A stretch of DNA of 64,000 nucleotides from Acidobacteriota bacterium (lineage in GTDB: Bacteria > Acidobacteriota > Terriglobia > Acidiferrales > UBA7541). Below are positions 19,906 to 31,078 of the stretch, in pieces. Within the stretch, counting starts at the first letter, position 1, and each line of letters begins with the position of its first letter. The stretch is taken from the NCBI GenBank assembly GCA_003154775.1, contig PMES01000148.1:62001-126000 (forward strand), written 5' to 3'. Position numbers and translations under genes: made by a program. Below the pieces are notes generated by a model. It worked only from the letters and a program-made list of their open reading frames with translations. It ran no database searches and was not told the origin of the DNA.

Positions 19906-21042
19906 GTGAGCTTTTCGTTTGAAGTTCTGCAGACCGATCCGACCGGAGCGCGGCGCGGCCGTTTAAGCACGCCGCACGGCGTCATCGAAACGCCGGTGTT
20001 CATGCCCGTGGGGACCGCCGCCACCGTCAAGGCCCTCACCCAGGAAGCGCTTGAGGAACTCGGCGCGCGCATCATCCTCGCCAATACCTATCATCTTTAC
20101 CTCAGGCCCGGCCACGAACTGATCCGCAAACTCGGCGGGCTGCACGCGTTCATGTCCTGGCACGGGGCGATCCTCACGGATTCCGGTGGCTACCAGGTAT
20201 TCAGTCTGGCGGACTTGCGGAAAATCAGCGACGACGGCGTGCGCTTCCGCTCGCATCTGGATGGTTCGGAGCACTTGCTCACGCCGGAAAAAGCGGCGGA
20301 AATCCAACTCGCTCTTGGTGCGGACATCGCCATGGTTCTGGACGAATGCATCGAAACGCCCGCGCCCCGCGAAGTGGCCGAAGCGGCGCTGAAACGCACC
20401 ACAGCATGGGCGCGCCGCGCCAGAAAGTATTTTCTAGACGCCGCGCAGCGCAACGGAGAACCGCTGCAGTGGCAGTTCGGCATCGTCCAAGGCGCAACAT
20501 TTCCCGATCTGCGGCGAGAGAGCGCGCGGCAATTGCTCGAATTAGATTTTCCCGGCTACGCCGTCGGTGGCCTGGCCGTCGGCGAGCCGCACGAACTCAC
20601 TTGTGAAATGACCGAACAGGTCACGGCACTCCTTCCCCCAAAACGCCCGCGCTACTTGATGGGCGTGGGCCGCCCGGAGCAGTTGGCCGATTACGTCGCC
20701 AGAGGCATTGACATGATGGATTGCGTATTGCCGACGCGTGCGGCGCGCCACGCCTGCCTGTATACCAGCGAAGGCCGCGTGCTGATCAAGAACGCGCGCT
20801 ATATCGAGGACCAGCGGCCGGTGGATGCAAATTGTTCTTGCAGTGTCTGTCGGCGCTACACACGCGCCTATCTTCGGCATTTGTTCGCCGCCGGAGAACT
20901 CACAGCGGCGATCCTGGCGACCCACCACAACGTCCACTTTTACCTTGACACCATGCGTCAAATCCGAGAAGCTATCACTTTTGGACACCTTGAAAAATTC
21001 GCGTCAGAGCTGTGTGCCCGCTACAATGCGGGTCCAGCCTGA
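19906..21042 (+). CDS. tgt: queuine tRNA-ribosyltransferase
   Basis: ARRGRLSTPHGVIETPVFMPVGTAATVKALT, ANTYHLYLRPG, LTDSGGYQVFSL, GVGRPEQLADYVARGIDMMDCVLPTR, zinc site CSCSVCRRYTRAYLRHL. Confidence 0.97.
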   Translation: MSFSFEVLQTDPTGARRGRLSTPHGVIETPVFMPVGTAATVKALTQEALEELGARIILANTYHLYLRPGHELIRKLGGLHAFMSWHGAILTDSGGYQVFSLADLRKISDDGVRFRSHLDGSEHLLTPEKAAEIQLALGADIAMVLDECIETPAPREVAEAALKRTTAWARRARKYFLDAAQRNGEPLQWQFGIVQGATFPDLRRESARQLLELDFPGYAVGGLAVGEPHELTCEMTEQVTALLPPKRPRYLMGVGRPEQLADYVARGIDMMDCVLPTRAARHACLYTSEGRVLIKNARYIEDQRPVDANCSCSVCRRYTRAYLRHLFAAGELTAAILATHHNVHFYLDTMRQIREAITFGHLEKFASELCARYNAGPA

Positions 21043-21223
21043 AGCGGCCTGCCTCGGGCGGCTTTAGACCGCCGCTAGGCTGTGGCAACCCGCAATGCGT
21101 CGAGTCTCAGGACGAGAATCGCGCGGGCAGGGTAAGCGGAGAAACTCACCGCTCCAGTGGCGGTTTTTCTCTTCGCACGGCGCCACGAGTGGATCGCTCC
21201 GGAATACTTAGATTGCGGTAGGT

Positions 21224-21574
21224 TTGGAAAGGGTACGGGCGGCAGAGAAGAAAATGAATCTGGCGGCATTCTGGATGTGGCAGGCAGGCAATCCCTTGGG
21301 AGGCATGGGTACTTTCCTGGTTCCCTTGGCGCTCATGTTCGGCATCATGTATTTCCTGGTGATTCTGCCGCAGTCGCGGCAGCGCAAGAAGGTGCAGGCG
21401 ATGCTCGCCGCCATCAAGAACGGAGACAAGGTGGTCACCAACTCCGGCATCTACGGCACCATCAATGGCATGGACGGCGATACGATTATTCTGAAAATCG
21501 CCGACAACGTGAAAATTCGCATCGCGCGTGCGGCGATTGCGCAGGTGGAGGCACCGCAAGATGCGGCCAAGTAA
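21224..21574 (+). CDS. yajC: Sec translocon accessory protein YajC
   Basis: FGIMYFLVILPQSRQRKKVQAMLAAIKNGDKVVTNSGIYGTI. Confidence 0.94.
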   Translation: MERVRAAEKKMNLAAFWMWQAGNPLGGMGTFLVPLALMFGIMYFLVILPQSRQRKKVQAMLAAIKNGDKVVTNSGIYGTINGMDGDTIILKIADNVKIRIARAAIAQVEAPQDAAK

Positions 21575-21613
21575 CTCCACCGCGGGTCGCGATTCGCGCT
21601 TGATCTGTTAACC

Positions 21614-23245
21614 ATGAATCCTAATCTGAAGTGGAAAGCTGTTTTCATCCTCGGTGTCATTCTGATCTGCATCTTTTTCATTTTTGGCTTGCCGACGTTC
21701 CCTACTTCACTCGCGCAGATCAAGGACAATTTCACCCGCCAGATCAAGCTGGGGCTGGACCTGCAGGGCGGCACGCACCTGATTCTCCAGGTGCAGGTGC
21801 AAGAAGCCATCGCTCAGGAAACCGACCAGACCGTGGACCGCCTGACGACCCAAATGCGCGCCAAGGGCATCCGCTACGATGAGGTGCGCCGCGTTGACGA
21901 TACCCACGTCGTAGTCCGCAATGTGCCTTCGGATCAGATCTCGCAGTTCCGCGACCTGGTTCACGATCAATTTGAACTGAATTGGGAACTCAACTCCGCT
22001 CCCGGCGAGGTTAACGCCTACCTGTTGACACTGCGGCAAAGCGCCATTGCGCGCATCCAGGAAACCACCATGTCCCAGTCGCTCGAGACGATCGAGCGCC
22101 GTATCAACGCCCTGGGCCTTACCGAACCCACCATTCAGCCGCACGGACGCAAGGACAACGAAATTCTCGTGCAACTCCCCGGTGAAGGCGATCCGGCGCG
22201 TGCCAAACAGGTGATTCAGGCCGGCGGGCAACTGGAATTGAAGCTGGTGGAAGATCCCAATCCCTATCCCTCGGAAGCCGCCGCTCTTGCCGCCCACGCC
22301 GGGATTCTCCCCCCCGGCACGGAAATCGTGAGTGGCCGCAGCGAATCGCGCACGCAAAATCCGCAAGACACCGGTGAGAATTGGTACGTGCTCAGCCGCA
22401 CTCCGGTTGTGACGGGTCGCGACCTGCGCAGCGCCACGGAGAGCCGCAACACCGAAATGCCCGGACAGTGGCAGATCAATTTCGTCCTCTCCGGTGAAGC
22501 GGCGCGGCGCTTTGGCCCATTCACCGAACAGAATCGCGGCCGCCAGATGGCCATCGTGCTCGAGAAGAAGGTCTATTCGGCGCCGGTGATCCAAAGCCGC
22601 ATCGAGGATTCAGGACGCATTGATGGGAACTTCAGCCAGGAATCCGCGCATGACCTCGCCCTGGTGCTGCGCGCCGGCGCCCTCCCGGCTTCGATCAAGT
22701 ATCTCGAAGAGCGCACGGTTGGCCCGTCGCTCGGGGCAGACTCCATTCGCCACGGCGTGCGCGCCTCCGTCCTGAGCTTGCTTGTGGTCATGGTCTTCAT
22801 GGTCTTTTATTACCGGCTCTCCGGCGTCAACGCGGTGTTGGCGTTGATCCTGAACCTGTTGATCCTTCTCGCGGCGCTGGCCATGTTTGGTGCGGTGCTG
22901 ACGCTGCCCGGTATCGCCGGTGTCATCTTGACCATCGGCATGGGCGTAGACTCCAACGTGCTCGTGTTTGAGCGTATCCGCGAGGAATCGCGCAACGGCA
23001 AGTCGTCCTCGGCGGCGGTCGAGGCCGGGTTCAGCAAGGCGTTTCTGACGATTATCGACACCCACGTTACAACCGTGGTTTCGGCATTTTTCCTGTTCAT
23101 CTTTGGCACCGGCCCGATCCGGGGTTTTGCCGTGACGTTGACCATCGGTTTGATCGCCAACGTGTTCACGGCCATCTTCGTATCGAAGACGATTTTCCAG
23201 TATCACCTGACGAAGATGGACCGCCAGGCGGAACTCAGTATTTAA
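21614..23245 (+). CDS. secD: protein translocase subunit SecD
   Basis: IKLGLDLQGGTHLILQVQ, TM bundle ending TVVSAFFLFIFGTGPIRGFAVTLTIGLIANVFTAIFVSK. Confidence 0.96.
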   Translation: MNPNLKWKAVFILGVILICIFFIFGLPTFPTSLAQIKDNFTRQIKLGLDLQGGTHLILQVQVQEAIAQETDQTVDRLTTQMRAKGIRYDEVRRVDDTHVVVRNVPSDQISQFRDLVHDQFELNWELNSAPGEVNAYLLTLRQSAIARIQETTMSQSLETIERRINALGLTEPTIQPHGRKDNEILVQLPGEGDPARAKQVIQAGGQLELKLVEDPNPYPSEAAALAAHAGILPPGTEIVSGRSESRTQNPQDTGENWYVLSRTPVVTGRDLRSATESRNTEMPGQWQINFVLSGEAARRFGPFTEQNRGRQMAIVLEKKVYSAPVIQSRIEDSGRIDGNFSQESAHDLALVLRAGALPASIKYLEERTVGPSLGADSIRHGVRASVLSLLVVMVFMVFYYRLSGVNAVLALILNLLILLAALAMFGAVLTLPGIAGVILTIGMGVDSNVLVFERIREESRNGKSSSAAVEAGFSKAFLTIIDTHVTTVVSAFFLFIFGTGPIRGFAVTLTIGLIANVFTAIFVSKTIFQYHLTKMDRQAELSI

Positions 23246-23337
23246 GGGGCGCTTACAGTCCTGGTAGTACTCCCTCGCCGCGGCGCGGGAACAAACAGCA
23301 ACCCGATGGAGTCTAAAGAAGGGAAGCGCGAAACGGC

Positions 23338-24591
23338 ATGATTGAGCTCTTCAAACAGCCAAACCTTGACTGGATGGGCAAGGCCAAGTTTTTCTTTACA
23401 TTAAGCGGTCTCCTCTTGCTCATCGGATGGTCCGCCATCTTCTTGAAGGGCGGCATTAAGTACGGCATTGACTTCCGGGGAGGCACCAACGTGGATGTCC
23501 GCTTTGCCCATCCTCCAAACGTGGACCAGTTGCGCGCCAGCCTGCAGCGCCAAGGCTTGGGCAACAGCGAGATTCAGGGCGTCAGCGACATCGCCAACCC
23601 TAACTCCAACGAAGTATTGATCTTCGTCGAACAAGTCGGCCAGGGGGATCAGGCCCTCGATGAGAGCAAGGCCAAGGTCCTGACGGCGCTGAACGCCACC
23701 TATGGCGTGGAGGGCACCGGGAAGGCGGACTTTAATGCCGTGACTCCGTCGGCGCTCGCCAATGTACTCTCCCAGAAGGATCCGCTCGGGCTGTCCGTCA
23801 ATGCCGGGGACAAGTACCAGCAAATTGCCAAGAACCTCCTGGCCTTCCGCGACACGGACAAGAATGGCGTGCTCACCAGCCTTGACGAGCTTACCAAGGT
23901 CGAAGGCGCAACCCCCGCGGTTCTCTCCGCCCTCAAGGACACTTATTCGCTCGCGCCCTTCACCATCCGCAACGTCGAGATCGTCGGACCCAAGGTAGGT
24001 GGCGAGTTACGCAATCAGGCCATTCGAGTTACCCTCTATGCTTTGGCAGGCATGCTGTTATATATTGCATTCCGGTTCAAGTGGGTGTACGGAGCAGCGG
24101 CGGTGATCGCGGTTTTTCACGACGTGCTCATCACCCTGGGCCTGTTCAAGATTTTCGGATTCGAGATTTCGCTGACGGTAATCGCGGCGCTGTTAACCCT
24201 GGTGGGCTACTCGATGAACGATACGATCGTGATCTTCGATCGTATCCGGGAAAACAGCCGCCTGTTGCGCAAAGAGCCGTTCGCCGACATCGTCAATAAA
24301 TCGATTAACCAGACGTTGTCGCGAACGATCCTGACCAGCGGATTGACCTTTCTCACCGTGCTCGTCCTGTTCCTGATGGGCGGCCAGGTGCTTCGGGCGT
24401 TTGCCTTTGCCCTGGTGGTGGGGATTGTGGTAGGAACGTACTCCAGTTTTGGTATCGCTGCTCCTCTTGTCGTCGCCTGGAATAAGTGGCGTGGACAGGG
24501 CGTCGCAGTTGGCACCGGAACCGCAGCCGGCAACAGACCCAAGGGAAACGGGAGCGGGCAACCGCGCCTGGCGCCCGCTGGGAGGAGGTAG
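23338..24591 (+). CDS. secF: protein translocase subunit SecF
   Basis: IKYGIDFRGGTNVDVRF, GYSMNDTIVIFDRIREN, downstream of secD. Confidence 0.96.
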   Translation: MIELFKQPNLDWMGKAKFFFTLSGLLLLIGWSAIFLKGGIKYGIDFRGGTNVDVRFAHPPNVDQLRASLQRQGLGNSEIQGVSDIANPNSNEVLIFVEQVGQGDQALDESKAKVLTALNATYGVEGTGKADFNAVTPSALANVLSQKDPLGLSVNAGDKYQQIAKNLLAFRDTDKNGVLTSLDELTKVEGATPAVLSALKDTYSLAPFTIRNVEIVGPKVGGELRNQAIRVTLYALAGMLLYIAFRFKWVYGAAAVIAVFHDVLITLGLFKIFGFEISLTVIAALLTLVGYSMNDTIVIFDRIRENSRLLRKEPFADIVNKSINQTLSRTILTSGLTFLTVLVLFLMGGQVLRAFAFALVVGIVVGTYSSFGIAAPLVVAWNKWRGQGVAVGTGTAAGNRPKGNGSGQPRLAPAGRR

Positions 24592-24599
24592 TAGTTACC

Positions 24600-25334
24600 A
24601 TGTTTGAAGAAATGGTTATTTCAAGCCCGAAAAGCAAGATGACGAACAAACCGTGGACCGTCGTCGTGTCCATGATTTTGCAAGTTTTCTTGCTTCTGAT
24701 TTTCATCCTCATTCCGTTGATTTACACCGAGGCGTTGCCGAGGGCTATGATGTCTTCCATCCTTTTGGCGCCACCTCCGCCCCCGCCACCTCCTCCACCG
24801 CCCGCAGTCGTGCAGGTGAAGATCAGGCCGACCGTCCGCCTGATGGACGCCGGTAAGCTCGTGGCCCCGAAAGCCATCCCGACGCAAGTAAACATCATCA
24901 AGGAAGAGGAGTTGCCACCGGACGCCGGCATGCAGGGTATCGCCGGCGGCGTGCCGGGCGGCATCGCGGGTGGTTCGATGGGCGGCGTGCTTGGCGGTGT
25001 GATTGGCGGAACGAAAGCCCCACCACCACCGAAGATGATTGCGAAGCGCGTCATGGTTGGCGGCAACGTGCAGGCAGCGCGGCTCGTCAACAAGGTACAA
25101 CCGCTTTACCCGCCCCTGGCGCGCCAGACGCGCATCAGTGGCACGGTGAAGCTCCACGCCATCATTGGCAAGGATGGCTCGGTGCAACAGCTTGTCATGG
25201 TTTCGGGCCATCCCTTGCTCGTGCAGTCCGCGTTGGACGCTGTGCGGCAGTGGCGCTATCAGCCAACGCTGCTCAACGGCGAGCCCGTGGAAGTGGATAC
25301 TGAAATCGACGTGATTTTCTCTCTGGCTCAGTAG
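24600..25334 (+). CDS. energy transducer TonB-family protein
   Basis: N-terminal TM, APPPPPPPPPPPAVV, Gly-rich linker, C-terminal TonB domain YPPLARQTRISGTVKLHAIIGKDGSVQQLVMVSGHPLL. Confidence 0.92.
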   Translation: MFEEMVISSPKSKMTNKPWTVVVSMILQVFLLLIFILIPLIYTEALPRAMMSSILLAPPPPPPPPPPPAVVQVKIRPTVRLMDAGKLVAPKAIPTQVNIIKEEELPPDAGMQGIAGGVPGGIAGGSMGGVLGGVIGGTKAPPPPKMIAKRVMVGGNVQAARLVNKVQPLYPPLARQTRISGTVKLHAIIGKDGSVQQLVMVSGHPLLVQSALDAVRQWRYQPTLLNGEPVEVDTEIDVIFSLAQ

Positions 25335-25452
25335 TGCAACGGAGCGGCGCGAGCGTCGTGGGATCTGCGCGCCGTTCTGAGTACGCAGTTCATTACACAA
25401 TCTTGTTGGTTCCCGCATCTCAGGAGCCAGTAGGAAATTAAGGAGCAAACGA

Positions 25453-26178
25453 ATGTTAGCAACTCTCTACGTTTATGCAGTTTGGCTGCAGGAAGCCCCG
25501 ACTACCTCTTGGGACTTGCGTTCCATGTGGAGCTCGATGGGCAACCTCGCCAAGGTCGTGGTCGTTATTCTTTTCGGCCTTTCGGTGTATTCCTTCGGTG
25601 TCATGATTGACCGCTTCCTCATGTACAACAACGCGCGCAAGCAGTCGCGGCTGTTCGTGCAGCAAGTGGCGGGTGCCCTCAAGGATGGCAAGCTCGACGA
25701 AGCCATCGCCATCGCCGAGCGCAACAAGAAGAGCCATATCGCCAAGGTTGTCGCCACCGGTCTTTCGGAGTTCCAGTCGGCTTCCCAGCAGGTGTCCGAA
25801 ACGGAAGTCATCGAAGCCGCCAAGCGCGGTCTCGAGCGGTCGGTCGCCATCGTGCACGCGGAAATGAAGCGCGGGCTTTCGGCGCTGGCCACCATTGGTT
25901 CGACGGCGCCGTTCGTTGGGCTGTTCGGCACGGTCGTCGGCATCTTGAACGCCTTCAAGGGCATCGAGCAGCAGAAGGCCACCGGTTTGTCGGCCGTCGC
26001 CGGCGGTATCGCCGAAGCCCTCGTCACCACCGCCTTCGGTTTGCTCGTCGCCGTACCGGCCGTGTGGGCGTACAATTACTTCACCAATAAGGTGGAAGCG
26101 TTCGACGTCGAGATGGACAACTCCTCGATGGAGCTGATTAACTACTTCATTCTGCGCCGCGGCGCAGCGAAGAAGTAA
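25453..26178 (+). CDS. exbB: MotA/TolQ/ExbB proton channel protein
   Basis: LSALATIGSTAPFVGLFGTVVGILNAFKGI...AVAGGIAEALVTTAFGLLVAVPAVWAYNYF. Confidence 0.95.
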   Translation: MLATLYVYAVWLQEAPTTSWDLRSMWSSMGNLAKVVVVILFGLSVYSFGVMIDRFLMYNNARKQSRLFVQQVAGALKDGKLDEAIAIAERNKKSHIAKVVATGLSEFQSASQQVSETEVIEAAKRGLERSVAIVHAEMKRGLSALATIGSTAPFVGLFGTVVGILNAFKGIEQQKATGLSAVAGGIAEALVTTAFGLLVAVPAVWAYNYFTNKVEAFDVEMDNSSMELINYFILRRGAAKK

Positions 26179-26196
26179 CCCGGAAGAAGGATAACC

Positions 26197-26661
<465 letters not shown>

Positions 26662-26703
26662 TGTATCGGCCGTTCGCACCATTCGTTTGCTGAGCTGATT
26701 CAG

Positions 26704-26732
26704 GCTCGCGCCGGCTCCCACCCGGCGCGAGC
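26704..26732. other. GC-rich hairpin between exbD copies 1 and 2
   Basis: GCTCGCGCCGG-ctcccac-CCGGCGCGAGC, perfect 11-bp arms, no U-run. Confidence 0.6.
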
Positions 26733-26782
26733 TACTTCTCCTCGGCAAACTTAGGTTGTCCGGCTCGACAGGAGAACTTGCA

Positions 26783-27211
26783 ATGGGGATGGACGTAGGA
26801 AGTGCTGGAAGTTCGATGGCCACGCCGAATATCGTGCCGTTGATCGATATTCTGCTCGTGCTCATCATCATTTTCATGGTTATTACGCCGCTGACGCCCA
26901 AGGGTCTCGATACGCTGGTACCGCAGCCGTCTCCCCCAGGCCAGCAGGTGAATCAAGAGCAACTGAACAAGACGGTGGTGGTTCAGGTGGCCATGGGCGG
27001 CAAGCTGAAGATCAATAACGAGAACACCAACTGGGAAACACTGGGTCCTCGCATGGAAACGATCTTCAAGGACCGCGCCGAAAAAATCGCCTTCGTCAAG
27101 GGCGATAACGACGTTCTCTTCATGGACGTGGCTCGGGCCATTGACATCATGAAAGAAGCGGGCATCGACAAGGTCGGCCTCATCACCGCTAAGCTCGAGG
27201 CCGGGCAGTAA
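26783..27211 (+). CDS. ExbD/TolR family biopolymer transporter (copy 2)
   Basis: NIVPLIDILLVLIIIFMVITPL. Confidence 0.93.
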   Translation: MGMDVGSAGSSMATPNIVPLIDILLVLIIIFMVITPLTPKGLDTLVPQPSPPGQQVNQEQLNKTVVVQVAMGGKLKINNENTNWETLGPRMETIFKDRAEKIAFVKGDNDVLFMDVARAIDIMKEAGIDKVGLITAKLEAGQ

Positions 27212-27285
27212 AACGCTTCGGAGTTTTCGTCGCAGGGTTGTGAGAGTTCTCCTCGCAGTGGCCATATCTGGCCGCGAGGTGGCTC

Positions 27286-27705
27286 ATGGGTATTGGCTTG
27301 ATTGGCGGTAAGGGCGGGATGCTGTGTGAAGCGAATGTGGTCCCGCTCATCGATATTCTGCTGGTGCTGTTGGTGATCTTCATGGTCATTCCGCACCGGC
27401 AGATGGGACTCCAGGCGGACCTGCCCCAGGAGGCGGGCTCGCCGGCCAAGGTTGTTCCGCCGGAAACAATCATTGTTCAGATTGCTTCGGACGGCTCGCT
27501 CCGGATCAACCAGTCGGTAGTGCAACGCGATGAACTGCGTGAACGGCTCGCACGGATATTCGCACTGCGCGCTCAACGCGTTGCGTTCTTGCAGGGAGAT
27601 CGTTCCCTCGAGTTTCAGGTGGTGGCCCATGTTTTGGATGAGATGCACGCTGCGGGAGCTTCGCCCGTGGGTTTGTTAACATCTGAACTGGAAAAAAACC
27701 CCTGA
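27286..27705 (+). CDS. ExbD/TolR family biopolymer transporter (copy 3)
   Basis: NVVPLIDILLVLLVIFMVIPHRQ. Confidence 0.92.
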   Translation: MGIGLIGGKGGMLCEANVVPLIDILLVLLVIFMVIPHRQMGLQADLPQEAGSPAKVVPPETIIVQIASDGSLRINQSVVQRDELRERLARIFALRAQRVAFLQGDRSLEFQVVAHVLDEMHAAGASPVGLLTSELEKNP

Positions 27706-27762
27706 ACGTGATGGAATGCCTCTATAGGTCTTTACTGAATCCTAGCGGCAATCCCGATTTCG

Positions 27763-28668
27763 TTGGGTTTGCGCTTACCAGGGATGGATGCCTCGATGAC
27801 TCAAGATTCGGTTTTAAGGGAAACCCGCTCGTGGTTTACCCGCATTGCCGTCCAGATGTTTTTTCTGGCGGCGCTCTTAACTCTCTCCTACGGTCTCTCG
27901 GGTTGCGGCAAATTGCAGGCCCGCGATGACCTCAACAAAGGTGTCGCAGAATTCAAGAACGGCCAGTACGACAAGGCCGTCGAGTTCTTCAAACAGGCGA
28001 AGGATCTCGATCCCAACCTTTTGAATGCGCGCCTTTATCTCGCCACCGCCTATGCCAGCCAGTACATTCCGGGCGCTCCCTCGGAAGAGAACATGCGTCA
28101 CGGCAATGAGGCCATTCAGGAATATACCAGCGTGCTGGATATGGACCCCAACAACATAAGCGCCATCGACGGTCTCGCGTCGATTGATTACCAGATGGGG
28201 GGTCAGCCCTTCGAGCCAAAGAAATTTGAGGAGTCCAAGAGCTACCACCAGAAACACATCGCGCTGAAGCCACAGGACCCCCAGCCTTACTATTCCATCG
28301 GCGTTATCGATTGGGCCCTCGCCTATCGCGGCAACACGGAGATGCGCGCGGACTATAACCGCAACAACATTAAGAAGCAGGTGCAGGACACCGCCCCGCT
28401 GCCTCCTGACGTCCGCAAGGCCTATGCCGAGAAATTCAACGGCCTTGTCGATGAGGGGATCAAGAGCCTTGAGACGGCCATCCAACTCAAACCGGATTAC
28501 GACGATGCCATGACCTACCTGAACCTCCTCTATCGCCGCAAGGCGGATATCGTGGAGTCGGCGGGGGAGCGCGATGCGCTCACCAAGCAGGCCGACGACC
28601 TGCTCGACAAGGTTAAGGAAGTCAAGCAGAAGAAAGCGGAAGAGGCGGAGCGCAAGTCGGCTCAGTGA
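27763..28668 (+). CDS. TPR-repeat (lipo)protein
   Basis: Hydrophobic N-terminus with LSGCG lipobox-like end, TPR-like KGVAEFKNGQYDKAVEFFKQAKDLDPNLLNARLYLATAYASQY. Confidence 0.85.
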   Translation: MGLRLPGMDASMTQDSVLRETRSWFTRIAVQMFFLAALLTLSYGLSGCGKLQARDDLNKGVAEFKNGQYDKAVEFFKQAKDLDPNLLNARLYLATAYASQYIPGAPSEENMRHGNEAIQEYTSVLDMDPNNISAIDGLASIDYQMGGQPFEPKKFEESKSYHQKHIALKPQDPQPYYSIGVIDWALAYRGNTEMRADYNRNNIKKQVQDTAPLPPDVRKAYAEKFNGLVDEGIKSLETAIQLKPDYDDAMTYLNLLYRRKADIVESAGERDALTKQADDLLDKVKEVKQKKAEEAERKSAQ

Positions 28669-28691
28669 GCCATTCATTTGCCATTTCTATT

Positions 28692-28721
28692 GAAAAGGGC
28701 GGCCGTTTGGCCGCCCTTTTC
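28692..28721. terminator. bidirectional intrinsic terminator
   Basis: GAAAAGGGCGGCC-GTTT-GGCCGCCCTTTTC, perfect 13-bp arms. Confidence 0.85.
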
Positions 28722-28784
28722 ATTTCCCGCCACTCCACCCGCACCGCGCTTTTTTTGCTGCTCTTTCTGGGCGTACACTAGAGC

Positions 28785-31001
28785 ATGGGTTCCCGCGCCA
28801 ATCTCCCCCTTAATTTCAACCGTGACCGCACGGAGCGGCAACTCAATGGCCGATTGGAAGAGCTTCTTGAGAAGCTCCGCTTGAACCGTCCTTCCGAAGA
28901 TCCCTGGCTGGTCCGCCGGGCCTACGATATCGCCGCCGAGCGCCACCGCGACCAGTTCCGCAATTCCGGCGAACCTTATCTCTCCCACCTCCTGGAAGTC
29001 GCGCACATCCTGGCGGATATGCGCCTGGACGCTACCACGCTGGCGGCGGCTCTCCTCCACGATGTCATCGAAGATACCGAGTTCCCTCTCTCGCGCTTGC
29101 GGGAACGATTTGGAGAGGAAGTGGCCCTGCTCGTCGAAGGCGTGACCAAAATCAGCCGCTTGAACATGATGGCTCCCGAGGCGCGACAGGCCGAAAACGT
29201 CCGCAAGATGCTCCTGGCGATGGTCCACGACGTCCGTGTCGTCGTCGTGAAACTCGCGGACCGCCTGCACAACATGCGCACCCTCGAATTCCTCGAGCCC
29301 TCCAAGCAACTTCGCATCGCTCGCGAGACCATGGATATTTACTCTCCCATCGCCCACCGCCTCGGCATGGCCGTCATCAAGGGCGAACTCGAGGATCTTT
29401 CTTTCCGCTATCTCGAGCCGGAAGCGTATTTTGCTTTGCAGAAGGAGGTCACGGAGAAAGACCCTATTCACAGGAAGTTCCTGGAAGACGTTCAGAACAC
29501 CATTCGTACCAAGCTGGTGGAGAACAGCATTCCCGCCGAACTGGAGGCCCGCGTTAAAGGCTTGAATTCGCTCCACGGCAAGATCGTCCGGCAGGAACGC
29601 GGCTTGGATCAGATTTACGATCTTCTGGCCGTTCGCGTGATCACGGATTCCGAGCGCAATTGCTACGCGGCTCTCGGCGTTGTCCACCACATCTGGCGCC
29701 CGGTTCCCGGCCGCTTCAAAGACTACATCGCCATGCCGCGGCCGAATCTGTATCAATCGCTGCACACAACGGTGATTCATGGCGGGCAGCCCTTTGAAAT
29801 CCAGATCCGCACGCAGGACATGCACCGCATTGCCGAGCAGGGCGTGGCGGCGCACTGGAAATACAAGGACGGCAGGCCTGTTTCCACGGACGATGACCAG
29901 CGCATTGCGTGGATGCGCCAGTTGATCGAATGGTCCCAGGAATTGCAGGAGCCGGGCGAATTCCTCTCCACGTTGAAGGTGGATCTGGCGCCGGTGGAAG
30001 TGTACGCCTTCACGCCAAAGGGGCGCGTGCTGGAATTGCCCAAGGGTGCCACGCCCGTGGACTTTGCCTACTCGGTGCACACCGAAGTGGGTCACCAGTG
30101 CGTCGGAGCGAAGGTCAATGGGCAGATGGTTTCGCTGCGCCACGAGGTCGTGAGCGGAGACGTCGTCGAGATTCTCACGCAGAAGGGGCACAAGCCCAGC
30201 CGCGACTGGCTCAGCTTCGTGAAGTCCTCCCACGCCAAAAGCAAAATCCGCCATTTTATCAATACGCAGGAGCGCGAAGAAGCCACGGAAATGGGCAAGC
30301 GCCTGTTGGAAAATGAATCGCGCAATTTCCCCAAGGGTTTGAAGAAAATTCCCAACGAGGATCTGCAGAAACTTGCCGCGGAGTACGGCATCTCTAGGCC
30401 AGAAGATCTCTTTGCCGCGGTGGGGTTTGGAAAATACTCCGCGCGGCAAGTGCTGGCGCGCTATTTTGGCGAGCCTTCAAAGGAAACCGGGAAGTCCACG
30501 GAAGACGCGAAGCCGACGTTGGTCAAGACCGTCAAGCGCATGCTGGGCTTCGGCCAGGCGCCGCTGATCGTGCGCGGCCACGACGACCTGCTGGTGTTTC
30601 GCGCGAAGTGCTGCAACGCCATTCCGGGGGATGACATCATCGGCTACGTCACTCGCGGCCGCGGCGTCGCGGTTCACACGCGAACGTGCCCTAACGTGCA
30701 GAACCTGCTGTACCAGACGGAGCGGCGCATTGCCGTGGAATGGGGCAGCGGCGGCGTGGCTACCTTCCCCGTCGAACTGCTCATTCGCTCCAAGGATCGT
30801 CCCGGGCTGCTTGCGGAAATCACGGCGGTAATCAGCGACGCCAGCTCCAATATCCGTTCGCTCGATAGCCGTCCCGACCGGCAGAACGCGCGCATTGAGG
30901 CCAGCCTGGAGATCGCCGATAAACGTCAACTCGAAACGATTCTCTCCAACATCCGCCGCATCAACGGTGTTTACGGGGTTGAGCGCACCTTCCAGGTGTA
31001 A
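28785..31001 (+). CDS. bifunctional (p)ppGpp synthetase/hydrolase (RelA/SpoT homologue)
   Basis: HD domain ALLHDVIEDTEFPLSRLRERFGEEVALLVEGVTKISRL, synthetase KDYIAMPRPNLYQSLHTTV, TGS and ACT domains. Confidence 0.96.
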   Translation: MGSRANLPLNFNRDRTERQLNGRLEELLEKLRLNRPSEDPWLVRRAYDIAAERHRDQFRNSGEPYLSHLLEVAHILADMRLDATTLAAALLHDVIEDTEFPLSRLRERFGEEVALLVEGVTKISRLNMMAPEARQAENVRKMLLAMVHDVRVVVVKLADRLHNMRTLEFLEPSKQLRIARETMDIYSPIAHRLGMAVIKGELEDLSFRYLEPEAYFALQKEVTEKDPIHRKFLEDVQNTIRTKLVENSIPAELEARVKGLNSLHGKIVRQERGLDQIYDLLAVRVITDSERNCYAALGVVHHIWRPVPGRFKDYIAMPRPNLYQSLHTTVIHGGQPFEIQIRTQDMHRIAEQGVAAHWKYKDGRPVSTDDDQRIAWMRQLIEWSQELQEPGEFLSTLKVDLAPVEVYAFTPKGRVLELPKGATPVDFAYSVHTEVGHQCVGAKVNGQMVSLRHEVVSGDVVEILTQKGHKPSRDWLSFVKSSHAKSKIRHFINTQEREEATEMGKRLLENESRNFPKGLKKIPNEDLQKLAAEYGISRPEDLFAAVGFGKYSARQVLARYFGEPSKETGKSTEDAKPTLVKTVKRMLGFGQAPLIVRGHDDLLVFRAKCCNAIPGDDIIGYVTRGRGVAVHTRTCPNVQNLLYQTERRIAVEWGSGGVATFPVELLIRSKDRPGLLAEITAVISDASSNIRSLDSRPDRQNARIEASLEIADKRQLETILSNIRRINGVYGVERTFQV

Positions 31002-31078
31002 CGCACGCTGCCCGCCCGTCCGGTATCAACGAAGGCACACGTCACCCCGCTCGCGGTTGTACCGCCTAAAATAGATTC

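Noticed and set aside
21149-21174. Riboswitch between tgt and yajC
   Set aside because: Only a short ACCGC/GCGGT hairpin with a T-run is evident, more simply a terminator.
28674-30449. 591-aa minus-strand ORF antisense to relA/spoT
   Set aside because: Sense gene is certain; antisense peptide shows no family signature.
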